A stretch of 64,000 nt of DNA from Utricularia gibba (lineage: Eukaryota > Streptophyta > Magnoliopsida > Lamiales > Lentibulariaceae), in NCBI GenBank assembly GCA_002189035.1, contig NEEC01000007.1, forward strand, positions 1,984,001-2,048,000, written 5' to 3'. Made by a program: the position numbers and the translations under genes. This document shows, piece by piece, positions 21,564 to 32,870 of the stretch (positions are counted from its first letter, which is position 1; every line of letters begins with the position of its first letter). A model generated the notes under the pieces. That model did not search any database, had not been told where the DNA came from, and saw only the letters and a list, made by a program, of their open reading frames with translations.

Positions 21564-23450
21564 TCAGTACAGTCTCAGCACACTTCTTGCAATCGGCTGT
21601 GAATTGTTATTTGCCCTCACTTTCCCAATTCCCCTGCTTCTAGTGCTTGTGGGTGGGAAGTAGAATCCCAGAAGCCCGTTGTCGGAAATGTACCTAGCGC
21701 TCCTGTTCTTCTGCAGCACACACTCTTGTCTTCTTATGCTTCCATGGCTGCTCATACCCGGAACTGGGATTGAGTTTCTAGCACCCCCGCGAAATGATCC
21801 ACCGGTGTGATTGCCGTTTCTCCATCTGAGACTGGCGCTTTGGTTCAGTGTTCTTGAGGAATCTGTTCGTGTCATCCTTGGATCGTGCCAAGATGCGGAA
21901 TATGATCGTTCTAATGCATTTGATCTGCTGAATTTCTCCTCATCACCCTCATCTCTACTCCTCCTGTGTATAAACAGCCCCCACAATCTCCTTCTCCATC
22001 CCTTTGATTTTTTCAGATCCTTTTCCTCTCCACTCCTTGATATGGAACTACTACTCTGCCTAGCAAGCTCGAAAGCCTCCGAGCAAGCATACCGTAGGGA
22101 GTTCGAACGCAGATAGTCTCTTGATACTTTTTCCCCCATCATCACTTTAGCGCCACCGTGGAAGTAATCTGCACTCGTCGGAGAAACTTTAGTATTTGAT
22201 GCAACTGGCCTCAGTTCATCAACCTCTGCCACCACTGCTGCAGCGGCTTTCCTCATGGAACTGGATCGATCGAGACTCTTTCTCCGCCTAGACGACGAAT
22301 CAGAGTAGTACTCCCTCGTCTGCGCAGATCCTCCAGGCACGCTCTCTGCCTCATTTTCGACAGGTATCAGCATGTCAGGGCGAGCAATGGGTGGGCGGAT
22401 TGGCGCATCCTCCATAATGGAAAGCGAGGGTGCCATTCTGTTGAAACTCCTACTTGCCAAGTGACCGTCCCAAGAAGCTCGGTGTTCCTCGAATGAGTAT
22501 CTCGGATCATCAATGCAAATTCTGCCAGCATCGAGCGAAAACCTTGGATCTGTGTCGCAAGATCTTCTTCCATAGCCGTAATCAGCTATTTCAGATTGAG
22601 TTTCCCGGTGCTGACGAGAAATCGGCTTCTCCACAGGCAATGCAGTCAATTTGTTTTGTTTCTTGGTTTTCTGCTTCTGCTTTTGTCTCCATTTCTGCCA
22701 TCTCTTGCTGAAAACAGAAGCTGCAGCCCAAATCCCACCTCCGGAATTCCTCTTCTCGGGAATGTTAAACAGATCGATGTGTTCCTTTAGTGGCTTCACA
22801 GTTGAAACTTGTTCCACAAAATCCACTGAACTTGTCAAATTATTCAGAGGGGTTTCTGCAGCAGGCCTTATTTCATCTCCACTATCATCATCAGGCTCAA
22901 GAGCAACGCCCCCCGCAGTTACAGAGTCTCTGAAACTCTCCAAATTTCTCATATTTTGGCAATTTTGGTGGCTTTGGGTAGCATTGGCACCACTCTTGTT
23001 CTCGTCATCGAGAGTAAAGAGAGACCAGAGTGTGTTCCTCACCCTCACATCGCAAGATTTTCTCTGGGGCTCATAACCAAGGCCTAAAGACTCGTTCTTT
23101 GATGCAGAAAACGACTTGGCACGACGCAGCTGAGAGTCAAATGTAGAGAGCTTCGGCGCCTTGGGCAGCGGCGGCAGATGGGAAAGGTAATGCCCCTTGG
23201 CATTCGAAGGGAACAACGACCTAATTGTCCCCACCGCCGCGGCGGACGCAGACGAAGGGCGGCAGGATGAGGAAGGAGTGTTGGAGGAAGAGTTATCCAG
23301 AGACGTAAGACGCTCGCAGAGGCAAGAAGGGCAGAACCCAGTAAACTGCTCCGACGGGTGACGCTCACAGCCGAACGACAACCGCGTAGGCTGCGGCGGC
23401 GGCGGCGGAACCGCAGCTAGGTCTGCAGAAATGGAATTCATAACCGCCAT
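21564..23450 (-). CDS. OPL1: OCTOPUS-like DUF740 membrane-associated protein
   Basis: This single-exon gene of 628 residues starts at the ATG at 23450. The N-terminus carries the DUF740 Cys motif: CERHPSEQFTGFCPSCLCERL at about 28-48. The middle is Ser-, Lys- and Arg-rich, including a basic run (WRQKQKQKTKKQ), KSWDVR-type wording (KSCDVRVRNTLWSLF) and RRKSLDRSSSMRK. A conserved KGWRRRLWGLF block and a C-terminal SVLRLY end the protein. OCTOPUS and its relatives are polarly localised plasma-membrane proteins that promote protophloem differentiation and counter BIN2 signalling. The neighbourhood suggests the At5g01170 (OPL1) / At2g38070 (OPL2) lineage. There is no membrane helix; association is expected to be peripheral. 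Confidence 0.88.
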   Translation of the reverse strand: MAVMNSISADLAAVPPPPPQPTRLSFGCERHPSEQFTGFCPSCLCERLTSLDNSSSNTPSSSCRPSSASAAAVGTIRSLFPSNAKGHYLSHLPPLPKAPKLSTFDSQLRRAKSFSASKNESLGLGYEPQRKSCDVRVRNTLWSLFTLDDENKSGANATQSHQNCQNMRNLESFRDSVTAGGVALEPDDDSGDEIRPAAETPLNNLTSSVDFVEQVSTVKPLKEHIDLFNIPEKRNSGGGIWAAASVFSKRWQKWRQKQKQKTKKQNKLTALPVEKPISRQHRETQSEIADYGYGRRSCDTDPRFSLDAGRICIDDPRYSFEEHRASWDGHLASRSFNRMAPSLSIMEDAPIRPPIARPDMLIPVENEAESVPGGSAQTREYYSDSSSRRRKSLDRSSSMRKAAAAVVAEVDELRPVASNTKVSPTSADYFHGGAKVMMGEKVSRDYLRSNSLRYACSEAFELARQSSSSISRSGEEKDLKKSKGWRRRLWGLFIHRRSRDEGDEEKFSRSNALERSYSASWHDPRMTRTDSSRTLNQSASLRWRNGNHTGGSFRGGARNSIPVPGMSSHGSIRRQECVLQKNRSARYISDNGLLGFYFPPTSTRSRGIGKVRANNNSQPIARSVLRLY

Positions 23451-26400
23451 TAAAAGGGGATTCCCAATCCACCTCCCCGTTTAATCATGGGCTCAATCAC
23501 CGCGGTGCTGCAATCGACAATGCAATTGCAAAGCACCCGAAGCGTCCGCGTGCTTGCTCTACGGCCGACCGAGCGACGGAGGCAAACGGAAACGGGTGAA
23601 GCGAACGGAGAAGCAAAAAAATGGACATTTATTTCTCCATCTTCACCTTTTTCCCACCATGCCCTTGTCTTCTTCTGCCACTCCTCACTCACTCACACCT
23701 GTTTTATCTCCATTAAGGCAAAAAACACAGATTTGGTAAAGCTGTCGTGTTGGTAATAACTTATATTATTTTATTCTCCATATAATAAAATCACCCCCCA
23801 AATTGTTCAATCACACATTGTTATATTACTTTAAATTTAAAATTTAAAAAAAAATCGAAAAAGGTAGAGATTAAAGTTAAAGAAATTCATCCATCCTCTT
23901 TAGATTTTTTCACCTTTGCGCCCAACCCCTCTTTTTTCATGATTGCGCTTTTATGCCCAGACAAACTCTTGGCTTCCTTATTTATACAACGCTGCGGCGC
24001 ACATCGACGGAGACATCGAAAGGGACGTGCGACAATGTTTCATCCGCCTTGTAATGACACCCATGTCTCTGCCCCTCCTCCCCTTCTTTATAAGGACAAC
24101 AAAATCAATCATCTTTACACATCATATGTACACGTAAATTTCAAGTATATAAAAAAGATTAGATATAATCGATTACTAGTAATTTATAATAATTTAATAA
24201 ATTTATATGAATTAAGCGTGGGTGAGGAAACATGCGTCCACATTCTCCGGGGAGTGTATTGGCGAGGTGGTGTTTGTAATAAAGCGGTAGCGCAGTCGGG
24301 ATTTCCGAGATTGTGTGTCGGAGAGGAAAAGCAAAAGGTGGCCCGGCCCGGGGCGGCGGCCGCTTCCTTGTTCGATCGCTTTCCCTGGCTCCGGTGACTC
24401 AGCAACCTGTCGCGCTAAAAATCTAACATGCGTCTTAGGTAACTGGTCTCCACTCCACTCCACTGCCTAAATAATGCCTTGCTTGTGTTATTGCAAAATG
24501 GCCCTCCCATGGGACCGACCGCGCTGTGAATTCGTGCCTGCGGACGGACATTGATCTCCTCCTGATTGTGAAATTGCATCGCCGGAGGCGTACGGGCGCA
24601 CACACCCCATGTGGACCTTGACACCAAGTAATTTTAGGGCCTCCTCCTTCATCATCATCTTTATAGTAACCTTGTCATCGATCCAACGGTCCCGATCTCC
24701 TGCCCAATCACTGCCTTAAATTCAAGCTTGTTAGGGTTGGAAATACGAGACCAAGCGGTGTAAAATTGTAAACCAAGACAAGAATGCTTTGCTACCTTTT
24801 TGTTTAAAAAAAAAAAAAGTATTTCAAGGTTTATATTTATTTATTTAAAATAAAACTTATACACGTGTTTATCTAATATTTTTAAATTTATCTATGAATG
24901 TATTTTAAAGTTTGAATTAATAAATTGTATTTTATTTTAAAGCGTATGATTTAAATTTTAAATAAACTACCAAATGCATCCATAAATTTCAACTTTCAAC
25001 ACGCTATTTATTAAAAAAATTTAACAAGAAAGTAAGCTCAATAAATCTTATATATTTATGGGAGAAACCACATTTATTTGAACATTTAAAGATGTATTTG
25101 AATATGAATAGCTATTAATGCACGTGATTGAAATTGAAAATTTGTAACTTTTCAATTATCTAATTATTTAAAAAAATAGCTAAATCATTTAATTTATATA
25201 GTGGATTCGCAAATATGTGACAAGTTATCCTCGAGTGTCCGTCCTTCCACCCATCGCCGCCGTCTCCGGCCTCTGCGTCTCACAGTCCGGTGCGGCCGCG
25301 CGTGGTGGCCACATCTCCAGACACTCAATGCCCGGTAAGTCTTCCTTGTATCCAGGTGAAGATTTAATCTGTTCATAAAATGCGTCATCATCTTAGACAG
25401 AGGGAAACGATGCTCGGATCCTTTTTTTTGTTATTTAAATAGAAAAGAAAATTATTTTCAATATCCATATTTACCTTTTCCGTACATGGCACATTATAAT
25501 TTCAAATTGGGGAGCCATAGCCTTTAATTACTAGTAATTACCAAACAAGTGATGATGTTAAGGTGCATTTGCAAATTGCATAGTTTTAGGGGTGGAAAAA
25601 TGTAAGCAGTGACGAACACAAAAGTGGCATCGGGCTCGTGGCTTCCCAAATGACAATTTTTATATTCCTAAACCCTAATTATAACCTCCTCTAATTAGTA
25701 TCTCCTGCATCGCGCTCGTGGCTTCCACGTTTTTTTTTCTAATAATTTAATTTCCAATCATTGCTTCTGCTTGTTTAATATTAAATTCTTAAAAATGAAT
25801 TAATTAGGAGAGCGTCGGGTTTTCTTCTTATTTTTAAAATATTTTTATTGATTTGAATTACAAAATTGATGTATTTGATAACAAAATTAGTTATATAACA
25901 TAACAAAAAATGCTTCAAATGCAAACCTCGTATTTGGTCGGCCTTTTCGTTTCCGTACAAGATGGAAAATATTATTAAAGGCAAGTATTTGAACCCATGA
26001 TGTGTTTTTAATGGTAGCAGGTTTCAGGTTTATAATTAGTCTAATAAATCAAGTATTAGCATCTATAATTAGCAAGTGACCTCCACGTAACGACTTGGCC
26101 ACCTCGGCTCTAGTGAATTAGGATCCCAGGGGACTATCCTATTACTTTCTAGTAACATTAGGAATTTTTTTTCCTTTTTTTTTGTAGAAAACTATATATA
26201 TTGCGAAAAAAAATTCAAAATAAATATCAGGTCCCTAGTATTATGAGGATTATAGATTTGTTAATCGAAAAAGTATATATTTTATTCACTCGGTCTCCGT
26301 CCAATCTCAAAAGGTCGTTCATGAGGGGGTCTCCTATTTGGGATCATTTACAAAAGCGATTAATTTATCACTCTTTCCCATATATTCAATTAAAAATTTT

Positions 26401-26551
26401 TAATTAAAGATAGTCATTTTTTTACACATTTTATCAAGGATGTCCAGATTTAGACTGCGTATGGTCGTATTTGACATTCCAGGTGCGGCCTGCTCTCTAT
26501 CGCACATCTTTGATATTTAGTATAATGTAGGACAAGAGCTCCGACATGCGC
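23451..26551. other. Intergenic DNA between divergent OPL and MYB genes
   Basis: A 3.1 kb stretch without a recognisable gene. The first few hundred bases are the OPL promoter side. Sequence around 24200-24640 is more GC-rich than its surroundings but gives no family match. 24780-25200 and 25400-26500 are AT-rich. Confidence 0.5.
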
Positions 26552-26558
26552 TATAAAA
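26552..26558 (+). promoter_or_regulatory. TATA box of the MYB gene
   Basis: TATAAAA lies 44 bp before the MYB start codon. A start site 25-35 bp downstream would give a leader of only about 10-25 bases. Confidence 0.55.
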
Positions 26559-26601
26559 TGGGGCGTCTCTTCAGTCTCGGCTACTTCCTCGAACAGGGTT
26601 C

Positions 26602-27619
26602 ATGGGTAGATCCCCTTGCTGCGACAAGAGTGGCCTGAAGCAGGGCCAGTGGACGGCGGAAGAAGACGAGAAGCTGATCCAGTGGATTCAGGCGAATGGC
26701 CCCGGAAACTGGCGAAGCGTTCCCAAAAAAGCCGGTACGTTGTTCCATTTCATCCAATATTACGATGGCCTGGGGCATCCCAATTCCGAATCCTGCCGTT
26801 CCAGGGCTTCGGAGGTGCGGGAAGAGTTGCCGACTCCGGTGGACGAATTACCTGAGGCCGGATATCAAGAGGGGGAGGTTCACTTTCGAGGAAGAAGAGG
26901 CCCTCATCCACCTTCACAGCATTCTCGGAAACAAGTGAGATAAGAGTACCTGGGCAGTAGCGAAAAGTTGTCGTAGTTTTCCATGTGAGATGATGCGCCC
27001 TGAAGCTAGAGCTCTTATCATCAGGTGGGCTGCAATCGCGGCTCGTTTGCCGGGAAGAACGGACAATGAGATCAAGAACTACTGGAACACCTCGATCAAG
27101 AAGAAGCTGATGAAGACAGGTATTGATCCTGTGACGCACGCACCCCGTCTGGATTATCTCCTGGGATTCATTAACAAGTCGAGCCTGGTTCATCTCTTGG
27201 ATCCTCTAGCTCTGCAACTCAAGCTTGCAATGAGCCTCTTGACACCTGCTACTGAAATCGCCACCCCTTTCTTGTGGCAAAAACTGCTTGAAAAAGAGTT
27301 GGAGTTGGTTGCTCCTTATGCAAAACCCCAGACCACCCTTCCTGAAGCACATGCCTGTTTGAATAACCACCCCTCTTCATTCCAAGGGTTTTCCTTCATC
27401 AACAACACCTTTCAAGATAACAATTTTACTGAGCCTGATGTGTATGGTTCCATGTTGCCCGTAAATTCAAGCATCTGCAACGATGGTTTCCGGAGCATGA
27501 GGTTTGATGACTCGAGTGCCATGTACCCTGGTGGAGCCGCTGAAGAGGGAGAGACACCTTGGGGGATTGAAATACCAGAAGGCCTGAACCTGGATGAACT
27601 CATGCACGCAAACCAGTAA
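26602..27619 (+). CDS. R2R3-MYB transcription factor, subgroup 11-like (MYB41/MYB102 type)
   Basis: Three exons (26602-26734, 26805-26934, 27025-27619) of 133, 130 and 595 nt give 285 residues. The 133/130 pattern is the classic R2R3-MYB structure. R2 is about 14-62 and R3 about 67-115, with the expected Trp residues and [48 protein letters not shown] and GIDPVTH-x-PRLD are subgroup 11 wording; those factors control suberin, cuticle and osmotic-stress genes. The C-terminal half has an amphipathic LLDP...LAMSLLTP stretch like MYB41 and ends in an acidic segment. Two normally conserved positions differ: KQGQWT instead of KKGPWT in R2, and WNTS instead of WNTH after R3. The gene is convergent with the OTU gene, 231 bp apart. 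Confidence 0.9.
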
Positions 27620-27850
27620 TCTTCACAGTGGAAAGTTTTCTATTGTTATACGTCTACAAGTTGTTGTTTGTAAAAAAGAAAAATCACCTGTGAAGATACT
27701 GGTTTTATTTTGGGAAGGCGGAGATGGAGATGGCTTACTTGGGAGGATCAGTAAGTAGCATTTACTTGTTGCCAAGGGGAAAAAACACCGGAAACCAGTC
27801 CAACAACAGAACACAGGAATCCGTGATCACATTTTCAAATACTGCCTGAG

Positions 27851-29513
27851 TTAAACAAGTAAATCGTAGTGATTTTTTCCGGAGAAGAGTAGTCTCACAA
27901 TCTTTGCAGGGTTTCCCAGTTTCCAGGCTTTCCGGAACTCTGTTCCATATTCCTGAATAGGTATGAAACCAGATCCCACTCTTCCGCCATACTGCAAGCT
28001 CAACAACTAAGTCAGTTGCAGCGAAAATGAAGAAGAGAAGTTCTAGGCACACATATAATGCACGAATAAGGAAAGCTCACCTCGTTTGCAGGAATGTACA
28101 CAACTATTGTCTGGCGACACAACTTCGATAACACCTATGATATGAACACCTATGACAGATCAGCAACAACTACGAAAGGAGAAAGCTAGAGACTTTTTAG
28201 TAACCATGCTTATTAGTAATCAATGACGCCTCGTAATATTCGTTTTTTTGGAAAAGCAAAAAGTCAACTTTTCAAACTCAAAATACACAATGAATCGAGA
28301 CACACCAGAAATTCTAAAAATGCGAAGATGCACAGGAGATACAATGCCTTAATAAGGAGAAGGAAAACAGCAGGAAGATTAAAATCGCAAGATGTAAAGA
28401 AGGTATGAATAAGCATTACCAGAAGCTCAGATTCTCCACCCCAAAAATTTGCCTTGCTAATGCGCTTGCAGTATCTGCAGTGAAAGATTCGTTCAATTTA
28501 TCAAATATCCCTGAGAAAGACTACATCACTCTCCTGAAAAATTCAAGGCTTAACTGCTTTAGAGGTTGCTCCACTTCTATTGCCATTAGCGCCTCTTGAT
28601 ACTCGCCACGCTCTGTTTTACTGTCGCATATAATTTCCTTGACAGCCATCCTCAATTCATCTGGGATAAGATTAAAAATGTGAACTTCGAATCCATTAGC
28701 ATGAACACAACGCTCTGCTAAGTACACAGACCTGCATTCGATGTTTCTTCACGAGCACTGAGTTTTATTCCCTTGTTGTGTGCCATTCCCTTCACCTGAT
28801 CCAAACCAAAAACTCATAATTACAGACAAGGCAATAAGATTAAAACATGAACATGGTGAATTCCGATCCCAAGGGTAGCGCAAGGTCTCGTATGCCACAT
28901 TTTTTGATGACTGAGCTCTAACATTCGGTGCATATAGTTGATATATATGCTCAGATTTACTATAAATGGGGTACTCAAAATTTCCACATTTTTTTATCAA
29001 CCATATCTCTAACAAAATCCCAAAAATATGTAATTGCAGACAGGCCTATTTGGTGCACACCAGAGCACGGAAAAGGCATCGCCCATCTCCAGTAACCTTC
29101 CGAACGGAATATACCTCAGCCCTCTTCTTTGTCGGAGAGCCACGAGTGCTAGAACAAGAACAGATTTTTAAGCACAATTTTCAACCCCCATTTCGCATAA
29201 CAAGAGCAGATTTTTAAACACAGAGCAACACTCACATAGACGGCCCGATGCGCGCGAAGAATTCAACCCGTGGATTGTTCACGGAAGCGAAAACCGGAGA
29301 TATTGAAGGGGAATGAGTCATAATAAAGGGAACGGGAGAAGGAGCGACTTCGAAAGTGGCATCACCATTCCTGAGTAGCCGGAGGATAACATCTGAATCA
29401 AAAAGAGATCTTGAGTAGAATAAAAGAAGTGCAGTGCAACAATCAGCATAGGCAATTCGGAAGAATCGATGTTTGAACAACAGAAGAAACTAACCATTTG
29501 AAACTCCAGCCAT
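27851..29513 (-). CDS. OTU3: OTU-domain deubiquitinase, OTU3-like
   Basis: Eight exons (29513-29495, 29392-29236, 29148-29061, 28795-28732, 28660-28555, 28474-28420, 28134-28081, 27991-27851) total 684 nt, giving 227 residues. It is a cysteine protease that removes ubiquitin. The OTU signature GDGRCLF puts catalytic Cys at 83 with Asp at 80, and the final NHYDLL places catalytic His at 222. Between them are DELRMAVKEII, FWGGESELLVLSKLC and IVVYIP. The wording follows Arabidopsis At2g38025, including the N-terminal LLRNGDATFEVAPSPVP stretch. The first exon is only 19 nt and six internal exons are 54-157 nt, so gene finders may miss it. All introns are GT-AG with consistent phases. Confidence 0.9.
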
Positions 29514-29967
29514 CGTCACCCTCTTCGCCTAGCCACCACTGTAACTTTGGGATTTTTTTTTTTTTTTTTGTGCAGTGTTTTATCAAAACGAGTTCATTAT
29601 AAAACATTATTTATATATCGCATCACATATTCACATATGTTTGTTTATAAAGCGGATGGGTTCGAAGTAAATATGCAGTTCAGCACTAATCTATAGTTGA
29701 ATATGAATAAGGCCAGGTAAATAGTCATAACATGAATGATTTCATTAAGCTGCATAGCACTCTCGCTGCAGAAGAATTTTAAAACAGTAATTGATTGTGA
29801 AGAACTGTTTCATTGTACCACTATGAAGTGTCACAACATAGATGAATGACAACATGATGAATGTAGTGAATCAAAGGAAAACCTCTTTCTCTATGTATAT
29901 AAAACCGCAATCTATCAGATATAAAGTAGAAGCAATGTTATGAGGATACCATCCCATACCGAAATGG
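29514..29967. other. Spacer between OTU3-like and RABA2-like genes
   Basis: This is the OTU3-like promoter and the RABA2-like 3' UTR, since both genes lie on the minus strand. It contains a long T run at about 29551-29568. No additional gene was seen. Confidence 0.5.
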
Positions 29968-31048
29968 TCAAGTAGAACAGCAGCCTTTCTTCGTGGCACC
30001 TGCAGATGATGCACTCACATTTATGGGAGTACCCTGACCAGGAACCCCAGTAGATGCAGACGCTTCTTGGGCTGCCAATGCTTTCTTACTAACAACATGG
30101 TATATTTCTGTCAAAATAGTTCTGAACGCGTGTTCAACGTTATGTGAATCTAAAGCCGACGTCTCAAGGAAAGACAGCTCTTCCTTTTCTGCCAGTTTTT
30201 GGCCATCTTCTTCATTGACTGCCCTCAGATGGCTGAGATCACATTTGTTTCCAGCCATCATTATGACAATGTTAGAATCCGCATGATCTCTCAACTCACG
30301 GAGCCATCTTTGGACATTGTCAAATGTCTGCCTTTTCGTGATGTCGTAAACAAGAAATGCACCTACTGCTCCGCGATAATATGCACTAGTGATAGCACGA
30401 TACCTTTCTTGGCCTGCCGTGTCCCATATCTGAGCCTTGACGGTCTTCCCTTCAATCTGCATCACATGCCCCCGGAAGTTAAATTTCTCAACTGTTAGCA
30501 AAGGAGCATCAATGTAAAACACGGCTCTGGTCTGTTTGGCAGCCGCAAAATGGTAATGAGAAACTTCTAACATACCAAGGTTAATGTAAACTCAACCTCC
30601 AAAATCAGTTCAAATACATACAAAGAGCAAATGCATCTTAATACCCTGGTGCAATAAATCGAGATGGCTTAAAGTGTACCAGACACGAATACAAAAAGTC
30701 AGCTTTGGTTTAAAATTTAGCAAGCGGATACATATATTCAGCTCCACAAGTCAAAACGCAGGTTAACAGCTTGATTAATCAAAAACTCTTCACGCCCTCT
30801 TACAACATCTACAAACATGTGAAGCTCAAAACAAAAAGCCATCCACCCAGTGAAAACCATTAAGCAACAAAATTTCGAGAAACCTGGAGTGTCCTGGTGG
30901 CGAATTCGACACCGATGGTCGATTTCGACTCCAAACAGAACTCATTTCTTGTAAAACGCGAAAGAATATTTGATTTCCCCACGCCAGAGTCACCGATCAA
31001 CACGATCTTGAACAGATAATCATACTCGTGATCCACTCTACCCGCCAT
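29968..31048 (-). CDS. RABA2: Rab11-type small GTPase, RABA2 subclass
   Basis: Two exons (31048-30884 and 30456-29968) give 217 residues. It is a small GTPase of the trans-Golgi network/early endosome and cell plate. GDSGVGKS (P-loop), [20 protein letters not shown] (switch II), NKCD and ETSAL (guanine-binding motifs) are intact. The C-terminus ends GCCST, a double-cysteine geranylgeranylation signal. [20 protein letters not shown] and the C-terminal GQGTPIN wording favour RABA2b/2d-like members over RABA1. The ATG at 31048 is used; the preceding in-frame GTG is not a plausible start. The single intron falls after residue 55, the usual position for this group. Confidence 0.95.
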
Positions 31049-31896
31049 CACTCTCTACCTTATCTTTTACCTCTTTCTTTTCGTATTCCAACTTCCTCGC
31101 ATAATAAACAAAAGCCGCTACGAAACATCCAATAGATCCACAAACAACCAGATCTATACAATAAGATCCAAACAAACAAACAAACCGACGAATCAGAAAA
31201 CAGAGAGCAGGAACTACCGTATGGTAAAATCCGGCGCCGGCAAAATCAAGAAACCGGGAAAAAATTTCCCAACTCGAAAGTCCCGGACGGGTCACTTTGG
31301 TGTTTGGTGTCCCTCTCTTTTATCAAAATTTAAAACTATAAAAATAGTAAACATAACTTATTTGAAAAATAAATACGAAGATACGCGGCGTAAAGTATAA
31401 AAAGCATAGAAAGAGAAATATAAATTATTTTTATTATTATAGTCTATGCTTTTACACCTTATTTCAATTTCATTTTAAATTTAAAAACGCATATAAACAC
31501 GTTTGATATTTTTATATATTTATTATGGATTTAGTATGTTAATCTATTTGTTCTTAACAATTTTTTGAAATAAAAAATTCATCAAATTGCAAATCCATCG
31601 GTTATTAGTTATTTTTTTCAATTAAAAATTTCAAATTAGTGCAAAATGTTTAAAATCTAAAGATTAAAAATTGAGATTTTGAATTTTATTAAAAATAATA
31701 AAATTATTTTTACAAAATTCGACCACTCTCTTCCCCAAAAGTAGAAATTCGAACCTTGTTCCTTCTCTCTGCTTATGTGGGCCCCACCAACTCAACGAAT
31801 CTTTCGATAAGCTCCTTTTTTTTTATCTCCCTCGCACGACAGTGGAATCCTTTCCAGATTCCTTCCCCTTCCTGCTGCGTCGGACTCTTCCCGAAG
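31049..31896. promoter_or_regulatory. Divergent intergenic region, RABA2 (-) and unknown gene (+)
   Basis: Start codons are 848 bp apart on opposite strands, so both promoters lie here. The centre (31320-31730) is very AT-rich. I see no strong TATA assignment. Confidence 0.45.
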
Positions 31897-32870
31897 ATGG
31901 CCCAAGGAAAGCAGCGCTTGCTTTACGTTGATTTGTTCAAAACCTCTTGGAAGAACCCCGCACCAGAATCCCAGACATCTCGCTGGACCTCCACCGGCGA
32001 CGGGGATTTCATCGATCACTTGACTCGCCAAATGACCGAGACTATGCTACGAGAAGATCAAGATGAACCGATTCCGGACCGAAAGGTGAAACCCAAACTT
32101 TAAATCCCCGTTTGTTTCTTTTTTGTTTTCGAATTTTTCGTGATTATTTTCACTCTTCAGGCCGGGAAGAATTGCCCTTCTTCTCCGGAGCAAGCAGCTT
32201 TACTCCAGGTTCAAGCATTAAGGATCTGTACTTGTTTCAATTTTATCAGAAGTTATCCGAGTATTTAGCAGCAAACCTTTAAACCCAGATGAGAAACCAA
32301 CCCCCAATCGTCCACCGTAGCGGGAAGCGCCGTGGAGGCAACTCCGGGAAGCATTGGCAAACCGGGTCGGGTACGCGGGCCGTGTTTTTACAGGTCCCCG
32401 GTAACGCCTCTTCTGGAACTGGAGTTTTTCTTCCTCGAGTAGACACAACCTCAGTTCAACTCGCGAAGAATACAGGTAAACTAACACCAAGATAATAATT
32501 ACCATTATTATAATACAATGTCCCTATGCTATCTTCAATTTAAAAACTTAAGTTGCCCTAATCACGGCTCCCACCCGAACCCATCTAAGCCATCAACAAC
32601 GCAGGGTGCTCGACAGTTTCGATTCCGAACAGAGTGCTGGAGATTCTGGAACTGCATCACAACAGGAGGCTCTCGTCACCTTGGCGTGTTGGGCTCCGTG
32701 GGCAAGGTGCGGTAATGTGGATTAGCTTCGTCCCCTCTTTCGTCTCAACTGCTAACTCTACACCCGTGATTTTGGCAGACCATCAGTCTCCGGGATCGCG
32801 CGGCGGCTCCGGGAGAGACGAGGGGGACGATGAAATGCTGTCCCAACTGCCACGGGAATGGACGTACTGA
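31897..32870 (+). CDS. Plant-specific protein of unknown function (GTGVFLPR / LPREWTY type)
   Basis: Five exons (31897-32085, 32161-32208, 32289-32475, 32590-32706, 32779-32870) total 633 nt, giving 210 residues. The fourth acceptor (AG at 32588-32589) is required because an in-frame TAA lies just before it. The protein is hydrophilic and basic. Its recognisable blocks are RAVFLQVPG, SGTGVFLPR, CSTVSIPNRVLEILELHHN and the extreme C-terminal LPREWTY. I remember these blocks from Arabidopsis proteins such as At3g54000 and At5g59050, which have no established function. There is no signal peptide or membrane helix. The model rests on splice phases and these blocks, so terminal exons are secure and internal ones likely. 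Confidence 0.75.

Noticed and set aside
28521-28727. Open frame with a SVYLAERC-type start before the OTU exon
   Set aside because: The first part is intron; the real exon begins at 28660 after the CCCAG acceptor, in phase with the OTU domain.
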